From assembly GCA_002505405.1 (NCBI GenBank), contig DAVD01000021.1, positions 1-15,882 on the forward strand: a stretch of DNA of 15,882 nt, read 5' to 3'. The position numbers and the translations under genes are program-made. Shown in pieces: positions 15,389 to 15,882 of this stretch; the stretch's first letter is position 1, and the number at the start of each line of letters is the position of its first letter. Below the pieces are notes generated by a model. The model searched no databases. It was not told where the DNA came from and saw only the letters and a list, made by a program, of their open reading frames with translations. Source of the stretch: Candidatus Poseidonia alphae (GTDB lineage: Archaea; Thermoplasmatota; Poseidoniia; Poseidoniales; Poseidoniaceae).

Positions 15389-15575
15389 AATTTATCTAGC
15401 AAGTATTACGAATTTAACCTTTGTTGGGTTCGTGTTACATTCGCTCGCATATGTAGAATGAAATAAATCACAAGTCGGAGGTTGCTTGGAGCAGCACTTC
15501 TTGTTCGACGTGACTGATTCCATGTCGTCCTGACAAATCAGTTAAGTCCTTTAATCACGGGGTTTTTCAATACTC
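15389..15575. promoter_or_regulatory. Divergent promoter region of the surface operon
   Basis: This 187-bp, A/T-rich spacer holds a TATA-like box for each direction. A 7-bp inverted repeat (actgatt 15513-15519, aatcagt 15536-15542, 16-nt loop) lies in the middle. I find no gene in it. Confidence 0.45.
15411..15418 (-). promoter_or_regulatory. TATA-like box of the giant surface-protein gene
   Basis: On the minus strand GTTAAATT is centred 26 bp upstream of the ATG at 15388, as expected if the transcript starts at or next to the start codon. No Shine-Dalgarno sequence lies before this ATG, which agrees with a leaderless message. Confidence 0.5.
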
Positions 15576-15668
15576 ATGAAGGGTGGAAACTCAATCGTCA
15601 GTTGTCCATCATGCCAAGGGAAAACAAGAGTTCCTGTTGCAAACAACGGATGGAACGGCTCAGCCTGA
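15576..15668 (+). pseudogene. Short zinc-ribbon-like ORF, probably truncated
   Basis: This 30-residue frame (MKGGNSIVSCPSCQGKTRVP and ten more) starts like a zinc ribbon or transcription-factor-like N-terminus, with one CPSC knuckle and a following KTRVPV strand. The partner CxxC needed to close a zinc site is missing because TGA follows at once. TTTAAT about 24 bp upstream could be a TATA box. It may be a broken gene, or a true gene frameshifted here; the frame one base over stays open to the window end and includes the repeated gene. Confidence 0.35.
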
Positions 15669-15753
15669 ATGGTTGGATCGGTTCAGAAAAGTTCGGACTC
15701 CAAATCACCACAAGGTCGGCGTCCACGCTTCGCGGGGTACGGACTCAAGATTG

Positions 15754-15882
15754 GTGGCGGACGTACCAGTCTCCACTCCCCAAACCCGAGTAGCTCAACT
15801 CGAAGCGACCATTCGATCGGCTCACGCCTTGCTCCAAGCAGGACTCATCGACGAAGCAACCAGCCTCCTTGCCGCCTTTTCG
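15754..15882 (+). CDS. Second copy of the small helical protein of the HNH cassette (3' truncated by window)
   Basis: This frame encodes the same 39 residues as codons 4-42 of the gene at 5392, with two changes (Q to R, G to S). A GTG at 15754 gives MADVPVSTPQTRVAQLEATI at the N-terminus, comparable to the GTG start of the first copy. The frame is open upstream to 15580, so a longer protein is possible, but no ATG is present. Whether an 11-bp array and an HNH gene follow lies outside the window. Confidence 0.55.
   Translation, partial: MADVPVSTPQTRVAQLEATIRSAHALLQAGLIDEATSLLAAFS
15766..15882 (+). repeat. Dispersed repeat, copy B (117 bp, cut by window end)
   Basis: Gap-free partner of 5401-5517 in direct orientation with nine mismatches. 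The left boundary is sharp: identity falls off just before the shared CCAGTCTCCACTCC. Confidence 0.95.

Noticed and set aside
10783..15530. 11-mer ccatgtcgtcc at 10783-10793 and 15520-15530, flanking the giant gene
   Set aside because: Tens of shared 11-mers are expected by chance in a window of this size, and the flanking bases do not align well.
1..15882. tRNA, rRNA or transposase genes
   Set aside because: I looked in all spacers for T-arm-like sequences and for transposase motifs and found nothing I could support.

Overview
The window looks like a piece of a planktonic euryarchaeal genome, most likely Marine Group II/III (Poseidoniales-type). This is inferred from gene content, not from a marker gene. 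The main clues are very large secreted or anchored proteins with long runs of aspartate-rich thrombospondin type 3 (TSP3) repeats, an archaeal-length adenosylhomocysteinase, A/T-rich boxes about 26 bp upstream of several starts (as expected of archaeal leaderless promoters), and moderate GC. I see no rRNA, tRNA, CRISPR array or transposase.

Left part (1-5299), metabolism. The 3' end of a tungstate-binding protein gene (TupA type, +) meets a convergent gene in which the TupB-type permease and the TupC-type ATPase are fused into one polypeptide; the two stop codons overlap. Divergent from the transporter is moeA (molybdenum/tungsten cofactor synthesis), followed 9 bp later by an RluA-family pseudouridine synthase. 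Uptake of the oxyanion and its insertion into pterin cofactor are therefore encoded side by side. A convergent S-adenosylhomocysteine hydrolase gene follows on the minus strand.

Middle part (5392-6961), a small accessory cassette on the plus strand. It contains a 70-residue helical protein with a GTG start, a 248-residue protein with a C-terminal HNH nuclease domain, and an unrecognised 151-residue acidic protein. The three genes overlap by 17 and 4 bases. The end of the first gene carries an exact 11-bp-period repeat array with a 10-bp perfect inverted repeat. The first 39 codons of that gene recur at the right edge of the window (15766-15882) at about 92% identity with mostly silent differences, so the first gene belongs to a family with at least two copies.

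Right part (6962-15388), a surface-protein operon on the minus strand. In transcription order it encodes a 1526-residue anchored protein, a 124-residue protein with a faint phage-tail-like pattern, and a roughly 1128-residue anchored protein. The first has two predicted seven-bladed propellers, the second inserted inside a split IPT/TIG fold, then TSP3 repeats. The last has a seven-blade RCC1 propeller with a cysteine pair per blade, an Ig-like domain and TSP3 repeats. Both giants have one transmembrane helix near the C-terminus, a cytoplasmic charged/coiled region and a terminal WW-like motif. The architecture suggests a pair of calcium-stabilised surface proteins with matching cytoplasmic tails. 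The right edge (15389-15882) holds a promoter region, a truncated zinc-ribbon-like ORF and the start of the second copy of the accessory gene.
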